Shown in pieces: positions 30,046-36,222 of a DNA stretch of 64,000 nucleotides (the first letter of the stretch is position 1; each line of letters starts with the position of its first letter). The position numbers and the translations under genes were made by a program. Origin of the DNA: Pseudodesulfovibrio aespoeensis Aspo-2. GTDB taxonomy: Bacteria > Desulfobacterota > Desulfovibrionia > Desulfovibrionales > Desulfovibrionaceae. A model generated the notes under the pieces. The model was not told the DNA's origin. It did no database searches and worked only from the letters and a program-made list of their open reading frames with translations. The stretch lies in the NCBI RefSeq assembly GCF_000176915.2, contig NC_014844.1, positions 3,348,001 to 3,412,000 on the forward strand, written 5' to 3'.

Positions 30046-30343
30046 AATGCCTCCGGCGGCCAGGGCTCTGCCCTGGACCCGCCAGGGGCAAGCCCCTGGA
30101 CCCCAGGCGAGCCTCCGGCGGTAGGAGCCGCGCGCAATGGAAACGGCCCGCCCACCCTTCGGGATGGACGAGCCGTTTCCATTGCACGCGGCAAATTGAT
30201 TACAAGAATCTTCGGCAGCCGCTCCCTTCTGCCCAACCGCGACCGCAACCCTTTCTTCCGTCGAACGCCCCGGCCATTAAGCCTCCTAAGGCCTAGAAGC
30301 TGAGCGATCGAGCGGAACAGCTCTTTCGAACCACGGACGGAGG
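30046..30343 (+). repeat. Structured interspersed repeat, copy B
   Basis: This ~298 bp element matches copy A (675..953, opposite strand). In order it has GCCTCCGGCGG (30049..30059); hairpins CCAGGGC/GCCCTGG and CCAGGGGC/GCCCCTGG; a second GCCTCCGGCGG (30111..30121); outer stem GCCGCG/CGCGGC (30127..30132 with 30187..30192); a perfect 14-bp inner stem GCAATGGAAACGGC/GCCGTTTCCATTGC (30134..30147 with 30172..30185); a spacer; AAGCCTCCTAAGGCCTAGAA (about 30280..30299); and a conserved end (30320..30343). The loop shares CCCACCCTTCGGGATGGA with copy A (one extra T there). It lies between convergent ogt and rex, in the ogt direction. Confidence 0.85.
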
Positions 30344-30420
30344 GAAGGCGGCTCCCCCTGGTCTCTCCCATCTTGGGAAACAGACGCAACGGGCGCAGAC
30401 GAATCAGGGCAATGTCGGGA

Positions 30421-31053
30421 CTAGTCGCTGCCCAGGGTGATCTGGAAGGCGATGGAATAGAGATGGTCGAAAAAGTCCACGTACTCCACCGGAATATGCG
30501 GCGGCACGTTGATCCTGGCCGGGGCAAAATTGATGATGCCCCGAATATTGGCGTCCACCAGATGATTGGCCGCGCGCTGGGCGCGATCCGGCGGCGTGGT
30601 GATGATGCCGATCTCAAGGCCCAGCTCCGGGGCCTGCTCCACCAAATGGGTGGGGCAGACGATCTCCAGGTCCTCGAACTCGCGCCCGATCTTGTCCGGG
30701 TCGCAATCAAAGGCGGCGGCGATGTGAAATCCGCGCCGCTCGAAATCGTGGTGCCGCAAGAGCGCGGTACCCATGTTGCCCACCCCGATCAGGGCGCATT
30801 TCCAGACCCGGTCGATACCGAGCGACTGCTTGATGGAGGTGATCAGCTCCTGGACGTAATACCCAACCCCTCGCACGCCAAACTCGCCGAAATAAGCGAG
30901 GTCCTTGCGTATTTGCGAGGAGTTCACGGAACACGCCCGGGCCAGCTTCTCCGAGGAGATGACATCGTTGCCGTCTCGCAACAGGTTCTCGAGCACCTGT
31001 ATGTAAACGGCAAGACGCCCAATGGTCGCCTTAGGGATGTGTTCGCTTTTCAT
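30421..31053 (-). CDS. rex: Redox-sensing transcriptional repressor Rex
   Basis: A 210-residue repressor that senses the NADH/NAD+ ratio. The N-terminal winged helix includes RLAVYIQVLENLLRDG, SSEKLARACSVNSSQIRKDL and FGEFGVRGVGYYV. The Rossmann domain has CALIGVGNMGTALL (GxGxxG), and a C-terminal helix is swapped between subunits. When NADH is high it leaves DNA and de-represses energy genes. It follows atpE on the same strand after a strong terminator. A Rex-like site lies in its own upstream region, and related sites precede both atp operons. Confidence 0.95.
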   Translation of the reverse strand: MKSEHIPKATIGRLAVYIQVLENLLRDGNDVISSEKLARACSVNSSQIRKDLAYFGEFGVRGVGYYVQELITSIKQSLGIDRVWKCALIGVGNMGTALLRHHDFERRGFHIAAAFDCDPDKIGREFEDLEIVCPTHLVEQAPELGLEIGIITTPPDRAQRAANHLVDANIRGIINFAPARINVPPHIPVEYVDFFDHLYSIAFQITLGSD

Positions 31054-31091
31054 GTACTGTGGTCTCTTTTCGGGTCAAAATACGTACCGGC

Positions 31092-31109
31092 ATGTGAATT
31101 TTGGAACAT
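31092..31109 (-). promoter_or_regulatory. Weak candidate Rex operator before rex
   Basis: On the minus strand this reads ATGTTCCAAAATTCACAT, 39 bases before the rex start. It shares the block AAAATTCACA with the site before atpF' and has one good half (TTCACAT). It matches 9 of 14 fixed positions of TTGTGAA-N4-TTCACAA, so autoregulation is only suggested. Confidence 0.35.
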
Positions 31110-31120
31110 GGCAGATGCTT

Positions 31121-31144
31121 AAAAAAGGGAGGCCGGAGCCTCCC
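31121..31144 (-). terminator. Intrinsic terminator after atpE
   Basis: A perfect stem GGGAGGC/GCCTCCC (31127..31133 with 31138..31144) has a 4-base loop and is followed by TTTTTT on the minus strand. It lies 27 bases after the atpE stop and separates the Fo operon from rex. Confidence 0.9.
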
Positions 31145-31170
31145 TTGGAGTCGCTGTCGCTGGTCTGGAA

Positions 31171-31479
31171 CTAGACGACGAAGAGCAGGATCAGGTTGAC
31201 GACCAGGGCGTAAATGGCCAGGGACTCGATGAAGGCCAGGCCCAGGATCAGGGTGGTGGACAGCTGGCCAGCAGCCTCGGGGTTGCGGGCGATGCCTTCG
31301 CAGGCACCCTTGACGCCCATGCCCTGGGCGATGCCGCACAGGCCGGCAGCAAGGCCCATGCCCAGCGCGGTGGCGTAAGCCTTGGCAGACATGACGCCAG
31401 CGTCGCCCTCGGCGGCAAAGGCAACGGAAGCAACCAGGAGCATGGCCAGGGTCGTGAACAGAATCTTCGTGATTTTCAT
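31171..31479 (-). CDS. atpE: ATP synthase c subunit
   Basis: A 102-residue proteolipid of the Fo ring. Before the usual hairpin it carries a signal-like extension ([23 protein letters not shown]), so it is longer than the common ~80 residues. Helix 1 has [20 protein letters not shown], the polar loop is ARNPEA, and helix 2 has the ion-binding Glu in [14 protein letters not shown]. The Gln in GIAQG, the ES pair and the following Tyr correspond to several ligands of sodium-binding rings, but the Thr after ES is Leu here. The ATG at 31479 has GGAGG upstream. Confidence 0.95.
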   Translation of the reverse strand: MKITKILFTTLAMLLVASVAFAAEGDAGVMSAKAYATALGMGLAAGLCGIAQGMGVKGACEGIARNPEAAGQLSTTLILGLAFIESLAIYALVVNLILLFVV

Positions 31480-31555
31480 TGTCAATCCTCCAAGTGGAAT
31501 CGTGTAATATAGTTTTGGTCCGAGGACCATTTCCCCAAAGTACGGCTCGCCTGGG

Positions 31556-32278
31556 CTAGTGCGCGTGTTCGACGGCACCCTGCAGGTAGAGCATGGTCAG
31601 CATGAAGAAGATGAAGGCCTGGATGGTCTTTGCCAGAATGAACAGGAAGTACATGGGCAGAGAGCCCAGGATGGGCGCCAGGAAGAACATCAGGATCAGG
31701 ACGATTTCCTCGCCGCGGATGTTGCCAAAAAGACGAAGAGACAGGCTGAGCGGACGGGCGATATGGGAGATGGGCTCAAGGATCAGCATGAGGGGGGCCA
31801 GAAAGCTGACCGGACCCATGAAGTGCTTGATGTAGCCGAAACCCCATTTCTTGATGCCCACGGCCTGATAGAACACGAACACGATGATCGCCATGGCGGC
31901 GGGGGTGTTGATGTTGGCGGTGGGAGCGTCGCAGCCGGGAATCAGGCCGATCCAGTTCATCACCAGAATGAACATGAAGATCGTGCACAACAGCGGCATG
32001 AACTGACGGCCCTTCTGGCCGAGGTTGGAAACCACGAAGTCCTCAAGGCCGCCGATGACGGTCTCGAAAACGTTCTGCAGGCCGCCGGGAACAAGCTGAA
32101 GCTTGCCACGCACGACCAGGCCGAGGGAGAAAAGAATGGCCATGGCCAACCACATGTAGAGCACGTGGTTGATACTCTCGACACCGAGCGCATGCTCCAC
32201 ATTGGCACCCCAGTGTCCAATGCTCTTGAGCATGTCCATGTACAACAGAGGATGCGGCAAGCCGCCTGCGAAACCCAT
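31556..32278 (-). CDS. atpB: ATP synthase a subunit
   Basis: A 240-residue membrane subunit forming the ion half-channels of Fo. It has about five or six helices, and the essential Arg lies in [20 protein letters not shown]. The following [20 protein letters not shown] is also typical. The ATG at 32278 follows AAGGAGG by 7 bases. A TTG two codons upstream is too close to that element. It lies in the Fo operon after atpI and before atpE. Confidence 0.96.
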   Translation of the reverse strand: MGFAGGLPHPLLYMDMLKSIGHWGANVEHALGVESINHVLYMWLAMAILFSLGLVVRGKLQLVPGGLQNVFETVIGGLEDFVVSNLGQKGRQFMPLLCTIFMFILVMNWIGLIPGCDAPTANINTPAAMAIIVFVFYQAVGIKKWGFGYIKHFMGPVSFLAPLMLILEPISHIARPLSLSLRLFGNIRGEEIVLILMFFLAPILGSLPMYFLFILAKTIQAFIFFMLTMLYLQGAVEHAH

Positions 32279-32304
32279 ATCCAAGCCTCCTTAAAAAAAA
32301 CAGC

Positions 32305-32736
32305 CTAGGCTTTTTTTCGCCCCACCTGCATCAGGCCCGTCACCGTGGTGTTGACCACCACGGTACCCAGCCCCGATATCAACCCCCAATGGGGTACACG
32401 CTCGACTCCGATCAGCCAATAGAGGGCCAGCCCGCTCAGAGTCATCTTCACCATGAATATGACAAACAGTTTGAATGGTCCGCCCTTGTGCGACCGCACC
32501 AAAACCTGGGCGATGCGGGCCAGCGCCCAGAAATTGACGAGGGCGAGCACCGCCCCGGCCGCAAAAGCGAGAGACCACCGGGATGCAAGTGTTACCAGCA
32601 CGATCACTAGAGAGGTCCCCAGCGACACGTAAATCTGATTGCGGACGAGGATCCTGACATCGGGCCTCGCAAAGCCGCTCCTGATGAGCAGCTGCTCAAC
32701 CCTCTGATTGATCATCTCCAGCACTTCCATCTCCAT
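32305..32736 (-). CDS. atpI: ATP synthase subunit I (AtpI)
   Basis: A 143-residue hydrophobic protein with about four membrane segments (IYVSLGTSLVIVLVTLAS, FAAGAVLALVNFWALARI, LFVIFMVKMTLSGLALYWLI, WGLISGLGTVVVNTTVTG). Proteins of this class assist c-ring assembly or magnesium supply to the ATP synthase. The start is uncertain because ATGs at 32736, 32730 and 32715 are all in frame. The longest overlaps the end of atpZ, as expected for coupled genes. Confidence 0.85.
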   Translation of the reverse strand: MEMEVLEMINQRVEQLLIRSGFARPDVRILVRNQIYVSLGTSLVIVLVTLASRWSLAFAAGAVLALVNFWALARIAQVLVRSHKGGPFKLFVIFMVKMTLSGLALYWLIGVERVPHWGLISGLGTVVVNTTVTGLMQVGRKKA

Positions 32737-32998
32737 CCTGTTTCAAAGAACCCTGTTTTCTGGCTTCTTCGCGTCTCTGGAGTTTCCTGAAATCCTCGAT
32801 CACCATCTTGAACCCGGCCATGACCCCCAAAAGGAAAAAGATCATGATCAGCCAGGGCTTGGTGCCGAAATAGTCATCCAGAAAATACCCGAAGGCAAGC
32901 CCGACGACGGTTGCGGACACGATATGCAGACCCATCGTGCTGGCGGTACCCCCGACCTGCACGACATTCGTCCATCGACCGTCTTTTGAAAAGACCAT
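32696..32998 (-). CDS. atpZ: AtpZ/AtpI-family protein
   Basis: A 100-residue membrane protein with two helices (MGLHIVSATVVGLAFGYFLDD and PWLIMIFFLLGVMAGFKMVI) joined by the typical YFGTKPW turn, then a charged tail. This matches AtpZ, a small partner of AtpI. The ATG at 32998 has AAAGGG upstream. The in-frame extension to 33097 is not AtpZ-like. It is the first gene of the atpZ-I-B-E operon. Confidence 0.85.
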   Translation of the reverse strand: MVFSKDGRWTNVVQVGGTASTMGLHIVSATVVGLAFGYFLDDYFGTKPWLIMIFFLLGVMAGFKMVIEDFRKLQRREEARKQGSLKQDGDGSAGDDQSEG

Positions 32999-33059
32999 GT
33001 GTGCACCCTTTGAACCGTCTGCCCATCGCCCCCAAGGGACGCCTGACGGAACAGGCCAT

Positions 33060-33077
33060 TCGTGCAATCCTTCACAA
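33060..33077 (-). promoter_or_regulatory. Candidate Rex operator before atpZ
   Basis: On the minus strand this reads TTGTGAAGGATTGCACGA, matching 12 of 14 fixed positions of the Rex palindrome TTGTGAA-N4-TTCACAA. It lies 62 bases before the atpZ start, downstream of TTGACG/TTGACC stretches (33094..33115) that could form the -35 region. The position relative to the operon resembles the site before atpF'. Confidence 0.55.
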
Positions 33078-33237
33078 GTTGTGGAGAAGTAGCACACGCG
33101 GTCAATTCACGTCAATGCGTTTTTCCGGGAAACGGCTCCTTTTTTCGGAAGTGCTGAGGGCCGCGTCGTTGCCTGCAAACCCCTGTGCAGAGCGGGTCGG
33201 GCCCATATCCAGACCGAGCCGTGGCCGACCGCGCCGC

Positions 33238-33275
33238 CAAAAAATGGCGGGGAGGCGCTACCGCGCCGTCCCCGC
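33238..33275 (-). terminator. Intrinsic terminator after the DUF3426 gene
   Basis: The stem GCGGGGA-GGCGC/GCGCC-TCCCCGC (33247..33275) has one bulged base and a short loop, and TTTTTT follows on the minus strand. It lies 19 bases after the stop at 33294. Confidence 0.85.
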
Positions 33276-33293
33276 GATGATTCAACTGTCGCC

Positions 33294-34568
33294 CTAGCTG
33301 GGGTCGCCCACGTCCACGACCTTGACCAGGAACTCCTTGACCGTGGGCGGCGGCTGGAAAAAAACCGCCATGAAGGGCGTGGACGAACCGGGCCGGATGA
33401 AGGTGTTGTTGGAGAGGATGCCCACCTCGCTGGACAGGCCGTCCTCGATCTCCTTTTGGGTCTGCACCTGGAGCTGGAACTGGGAGAGGACATTGCCACA
33501 CAGCAGCGCCTGGGAAGTGAGCACCGTGCCAGCGGCATCGTAGAGGACCACCTCGATCCGGACGCGCTCCTTGGGCGTGGCAAAGGCGTTGACCGCCTTG
33601 CCCTCGACCACGAAGAGGTTGCCCGTCTTTTCATTGGCCACATAGTACTGCTTGACGTTCCGCAACTCGATCTTGCGCACGCGGTCTGCCGGGGACTCGC
33701 CCGGTGCCGCGGCGGTGTCCGCGCCGCCGTCCATGAACAGCCTGCCCACGTAGGGCACGTTCTGGAAGTAGGAGGCCAGATCGATGCCGAGCAGGGTCCA
33801 GACCTTGAAATACACGCCCGCGCCGATGCCCAGGGCCAGGATCAGGATGACAATGAGACAGCCGAAGGACCGGCGGCTCTTGCGCGCGGGCCGATCGTCG
33901 AGGCCGAAGCCGGAGGCGTCGTCTTCTTCCTCCTCGTCTTCCTCGTACTCCTCGCCATCCTCTTCCTCCTCGTCGCCTTGTGCGGCGTCTTCGCCATCGT
34001 CGGCAAAAAGGTCGTCATCCGAGCCGGTCGGGGCGTCGTCGTCGAACAGACCTGCGTCCTCGTCGCTTTCCCCACCACTGTCGCTGTCGTCGTCGCTGTC
34101 GTCGAAAAGCGCGTCTTCATCCGCCACGCCGGCGCTGTCCGGGCCGTCGTCAGAATCGGCCCCGCCAGCTTCGTCGAACAGGTCGTCCATGTCCGCCGCG
34201 TCGCCGAACCCAGCCTCTTCCTCTCCAGCGTCCGTCTCGGGAAATTCATCTGGCTGCGCAACCGTCCTGGCCTTGGCTGCGGCTTTGGCGGGCGCGGCTT
34301 TGGGGGGTGCCGCTTTTTTCGCGCCACGGGTGGCCGACGCCACCTCGTCAAAGGTCTCGTCGAACTCGTCTCCGGCCCTGGCCTTGGTCCCTGAGGCCAC
34401 GGCCTCCTCTTCAAACAGGCCTTCCACCTCTTCTTCGGGCGAAGCCTTGGGCGCAGGCGTCTTGAACACGTGGGTGCACTTGGAGCACTTGACCTTGGCG
34501 CCTTTGGCAGGAACCTTCGCATCCGGAAGGTTGTACCGTGTCTGGCAGTTCGGGCAGGTGACGATCAT
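33294..34568 (-). CDS. Zinc-ribbon, acidic, membrane-anchored DUF3426 protein
   Basis: A 424-residue protein of unknown role. Residues 1-40 form an MJ0042-type zinc ribbon (CPNCQTRYNLPDAKV ... VKCSKCTHVF) that could bind nucleic acid or protein. Residues ~45-235 are low-complexity and extremely rich in Asp/Glu, with runs of Ser-Asp and Glu-Glu-Asp. A membrane helix follows a basic RPARKSRRSF stretch (LIVILILALGIGAGVYF, ~238-254). The C-terminal ~150 residues form a DUF3426-like beta domain (RKIELRNVKQYYVANEKTGN, NAFATPKERVRIEVVLYDA) expected outside the membrane. It may be co-transcribed after hpt, whose stop lies 28 bases upstream. Confidence 0.8.
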   Translation of the reverse strand: MIVTCPNCQTRYNLPDAKVPAKGAKVKCSKCTHVFKTPAPKASPEEEVEGLFEEEAVASGTKARAGDEFDETFDEVASATRGAKKAAPPKAAPAKAAAKARTVAQPDEFPETDAGEEEAGFGDAADMDDLFDEAGGADSDDGPDSAGVADEDALFDDSDDDSDSGGESDEDAGLFDDDAPTGSDDDLFADDGEDAAQGDEEEEDGEEYEEDEEEEDDASGFGLDDRPARKSRRSFGCLIVILILALGIGAGVYFKVWTLLGIDLASYFQNVPYVGRLFMDGGADTAAAPGESPADRVRKIELRNVKQYYVANEKTGNLFVVEGKAVNAFATPKERVRIEVVLYDAAGTVLTSQALLCGNVLSQFQLQVQTQKEIEDGLSSEVGILSNNTFIRPGSSTPFMAVFFQPPPTVKEFLVKVVDVGDPS

Positions 34569-34596
34569 ATTTCTGTCTCCAGTAGGGCCGTGTTAT

Positions 34597-35130
34597 CTAT
34601 CCGTTATCGGTGGACAATTCATAAATTCCGCCCAGTTCCCTGTAGCGCTCGGCATAGTCGAGGCCATAGCCGACAATGAACCCCTCGCGCAGCTTGAATC
34701 CGGCGAAATCGACGGTCACTTTGCGCTCGCGTCGTTCATGCTTATCAATAAGCGCGCAGATTTTCAAACTCTTCGGATTTCGCCTGCGCAGAACGTGCAG
34801 CAGGAAGTCCATGGAGTGGCCCGTATCCACGATGTCCTCGATGACGAGCACGTCCTTGCCCTCGATGGATATCTCCAGATCCTTGGAGAAAACAATGTCC
34901 TCGCCCCTGGAGACAGCCGTGCCGTAGCTGGCCAGCCGGACAAAGTCCACCTCGATCTCCCGGTCTATCCTGCGGATCAGGTCGGCGAAGAAGAGGAACG
35001 CGCCCTTGAGCACGCAGATGCAGACCAGCGGCCCGTCGCCCTGGTAGCTCGCGGCCACCTCCTGGCCCAGCGCTTCCACGCGGTCGGATATCTGGCCTTC
35101 GGTGATGAACGGTGTGAGTTTATGTCCCAT
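34597..35130 (-). CDS. hpt: Hypoxanthine phosphoribosyltransferase
   Basis: A 177-residue purine-salvage enzyme that makes IMP (and GMP) from the base and PRPP. The PRPP loop is DVLVIEDIVDTGHSMDFLL (~96-114). The N-terminal part has CICVLKGAFLFFADLI, and KVTVDFAGFKLREGFIVGYGLDYAERYRELG ends the domain. The length is standard. It is on the minus strand, downstream of the acetyltransferase gene (20-base gap). Confidence 0.95.
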   Translation of the reverse strand: MGHKLTPFITEGQISDRVEALGQEVAASYQGDGPLVCICVLKGAFLFFADLIRRIDREIEVDFVRLASYGTAVSRGEDIVFSKDLEISIEGKDVLVIEDIVDTGHSMDFLLHVLRRRNPKSLKICALIDKHERRERKVTVDFAGFKLREGFIVGYGLDYAERYRELGGIYELSTDNG

Positions 35131-35150
35131 GTTTCTTTATTGCAGAAAGG

Positions 35151-35618
35151 TTAGAGGACCATGACCATGGCCACTTCGTTGCAGTGGTCCGGAAAGCGCG
35201 GGCAGTTGAGGCAGTCGGCAAACACCTTCTGGTTGAGGGCGTCCATCTCCTCCTGCACGAACTCCAGGTGGGCGAAGAAGCCGGTCTGCTCGGTCAGGGT
35301 ATACACCTTGAAGATGCCCAGTGTCACGGCCTCGCTCAGGCACGCCTCCACCAGCTTGCGGCCCAGCCGCTTGCCCCGGTGTTTGGAGACGACCACCAGC
35401 GAGCGGATCTCGGCCAGGTTCTCCCAGATGATGTTCAGGGCGCAGCAGCCGATGACCGCGCCGTCGTCGTCCACGGCCACAAAAAAATCGCGCAGGTGCG
35501 AATAGAGCTGGCTGAAGGAGCGGGGAAGCACCAGCCCGTCATGCTCCTCGCGATGCATGAGCAGGCTGTGAATGGCCTTGACGTCCTGGATGCGGGCCTT
35601 GCGGATCATGCGCGACAC
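35151..35618 (-). CDS. GNAT-family N-acetyltransferase (ArgA-like)
   Basis: A 155-residue acetyl-CoA-dependent acetyltransferase. The acetyl-CoA loop is VSKHRGKRLGRKLVEACL, preceded by the strand LAEIRSLVVV. YTLTEQTGFFAHLEF and the C-terminal Cys motif CLNCPRFPDHC resemble short N-acetylglutamate synthases of the kind found in anaerobic proteobacteria. A role in arginine synthesis is therefore possible but not proven. No other arginine gene is nearby. It starts four bases after the thioredoxin-like gene ends. Confidence 0.82.
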   Translation of the reverse strand: MSRMIRKARIQDVKAIHSLLMHREEHDGLVLPRSFSQLYSHLRDFFVAVDDDGAVIGCCALNIIWENLAEIRSLVVVSKHRGKRLGRKLVEACLSEAVTLGIFKVYTLTEQTGFFAHLEFVQEEMDALNQKVFADCLNCPRFPDHCNEVAMVMVL

Positions 35619-35622
35619 GGCG

Positions 35623-36120
35623 TTACCGGGCCACCAGCTTGTCGGTCAGGGCCTGAAGCATCGGCAGCGGGAAGACGCCGGGCCGGGACATGACCAGCTT
35701 ACCCTGGGCGTCGAAGACCACCAGGGTGGGGATGGCCTCCACGTCGAACCGGGCGGCCAGGACCTGATCGCCGAAAAAGACCGGCAGGGTCCGCTCCCTG
35801 CCCTTGAAAAAAGCGTCCAGGGCCTCGACCTTCTCGTCGAGGGAGACGCTGAACACGGTCACCTCGTCGCCCCGGGCCGCACGCAGCTGCTCCATCTCGG
35901 GAATCTGCTGCTTGCAGGAGGGGCACCATGTGGTCCAGAAAAACAGGATGGCGGGCTTGCCCGTGTGCTCGGCCAGATAGGCGTCCAGCCCGGCGGAATC
36001 CATGGGCGGATAGCCCTGCGCGGCGACTGCGGAGGATTCGTCGGAAGCGCCGCCTGAGCAGGCCAGAAGCAGAAGGGCCATGGCAAGGATGGCGGCATGC
36101 CGCCCAAACGTTTTCATCAT
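35623..36120 (-). CDS. TlpA/ResA-type thioredoxin-like lipoprotein
   Basis: A 165-residue exported thiol-disulfide protein. The lipoprotein signal is MALLLLACSGG, with the lipid-modified Cys at ~21. The thioredoxin fold carries the redox motif FFWTTWCPSCKQQIPEME (~60-77) and the cis-proline loop VEAIPTLVVFDAQGKLV. Such proteins keep periplasmic thiols reduced, for example for cytochrome c maturation. No cytochrome gene is adjacent, so the target is unknown. It is followed closely by the acetyltransferase and hpt genes. Confidence 0.88.
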   Translation of the reverse strand: MMKTFGRHAAILAMALLLLACSGGASDESSAVAAQGYPPMDSAGLDAYLAEHTGKPAILFFWTTWCPSCKQQIPEMEQLRAARGDEVTVFSVSLDEKVEALDAFFKGRERTLPVFFGDQVLAARFDVEAIPTLVVFDAQGKLVMSRPGVFPLPMLQALTDKLVAR

Positions 36121-36176
36121 GCATCACCTCGTGATCGTGTGCGGACACCCTAGCAGAGTCGTGCCGCAAATAAAAG

Positions 36177-36204
36177 CGCGGACGGGGAACAATCCCCGTC
36201 CGCG
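36177..36204 (-). terminator. Intrinsic terminator of metH
   Basis: A perfect 11-bp stem CGCGGACGGGG/CCCCGTCCGCG (36177..36187 with 36194..36204) has a 6-base loop, then CTTTTATTT on the minus strand. It lies 18 bases after the metH stop. Confidence 0.88.
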
Positions 36205-36222
36205 AAATCCCTGGTCAGCGCG

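Noticed and set aside
29478-30710. 410-codon open frame on the minus strand spanning ogt and the repeat
   Set aside because: It crosses ogt antisense, repeat copy B and part of rex in another frame; composition is that of a shadow frame.
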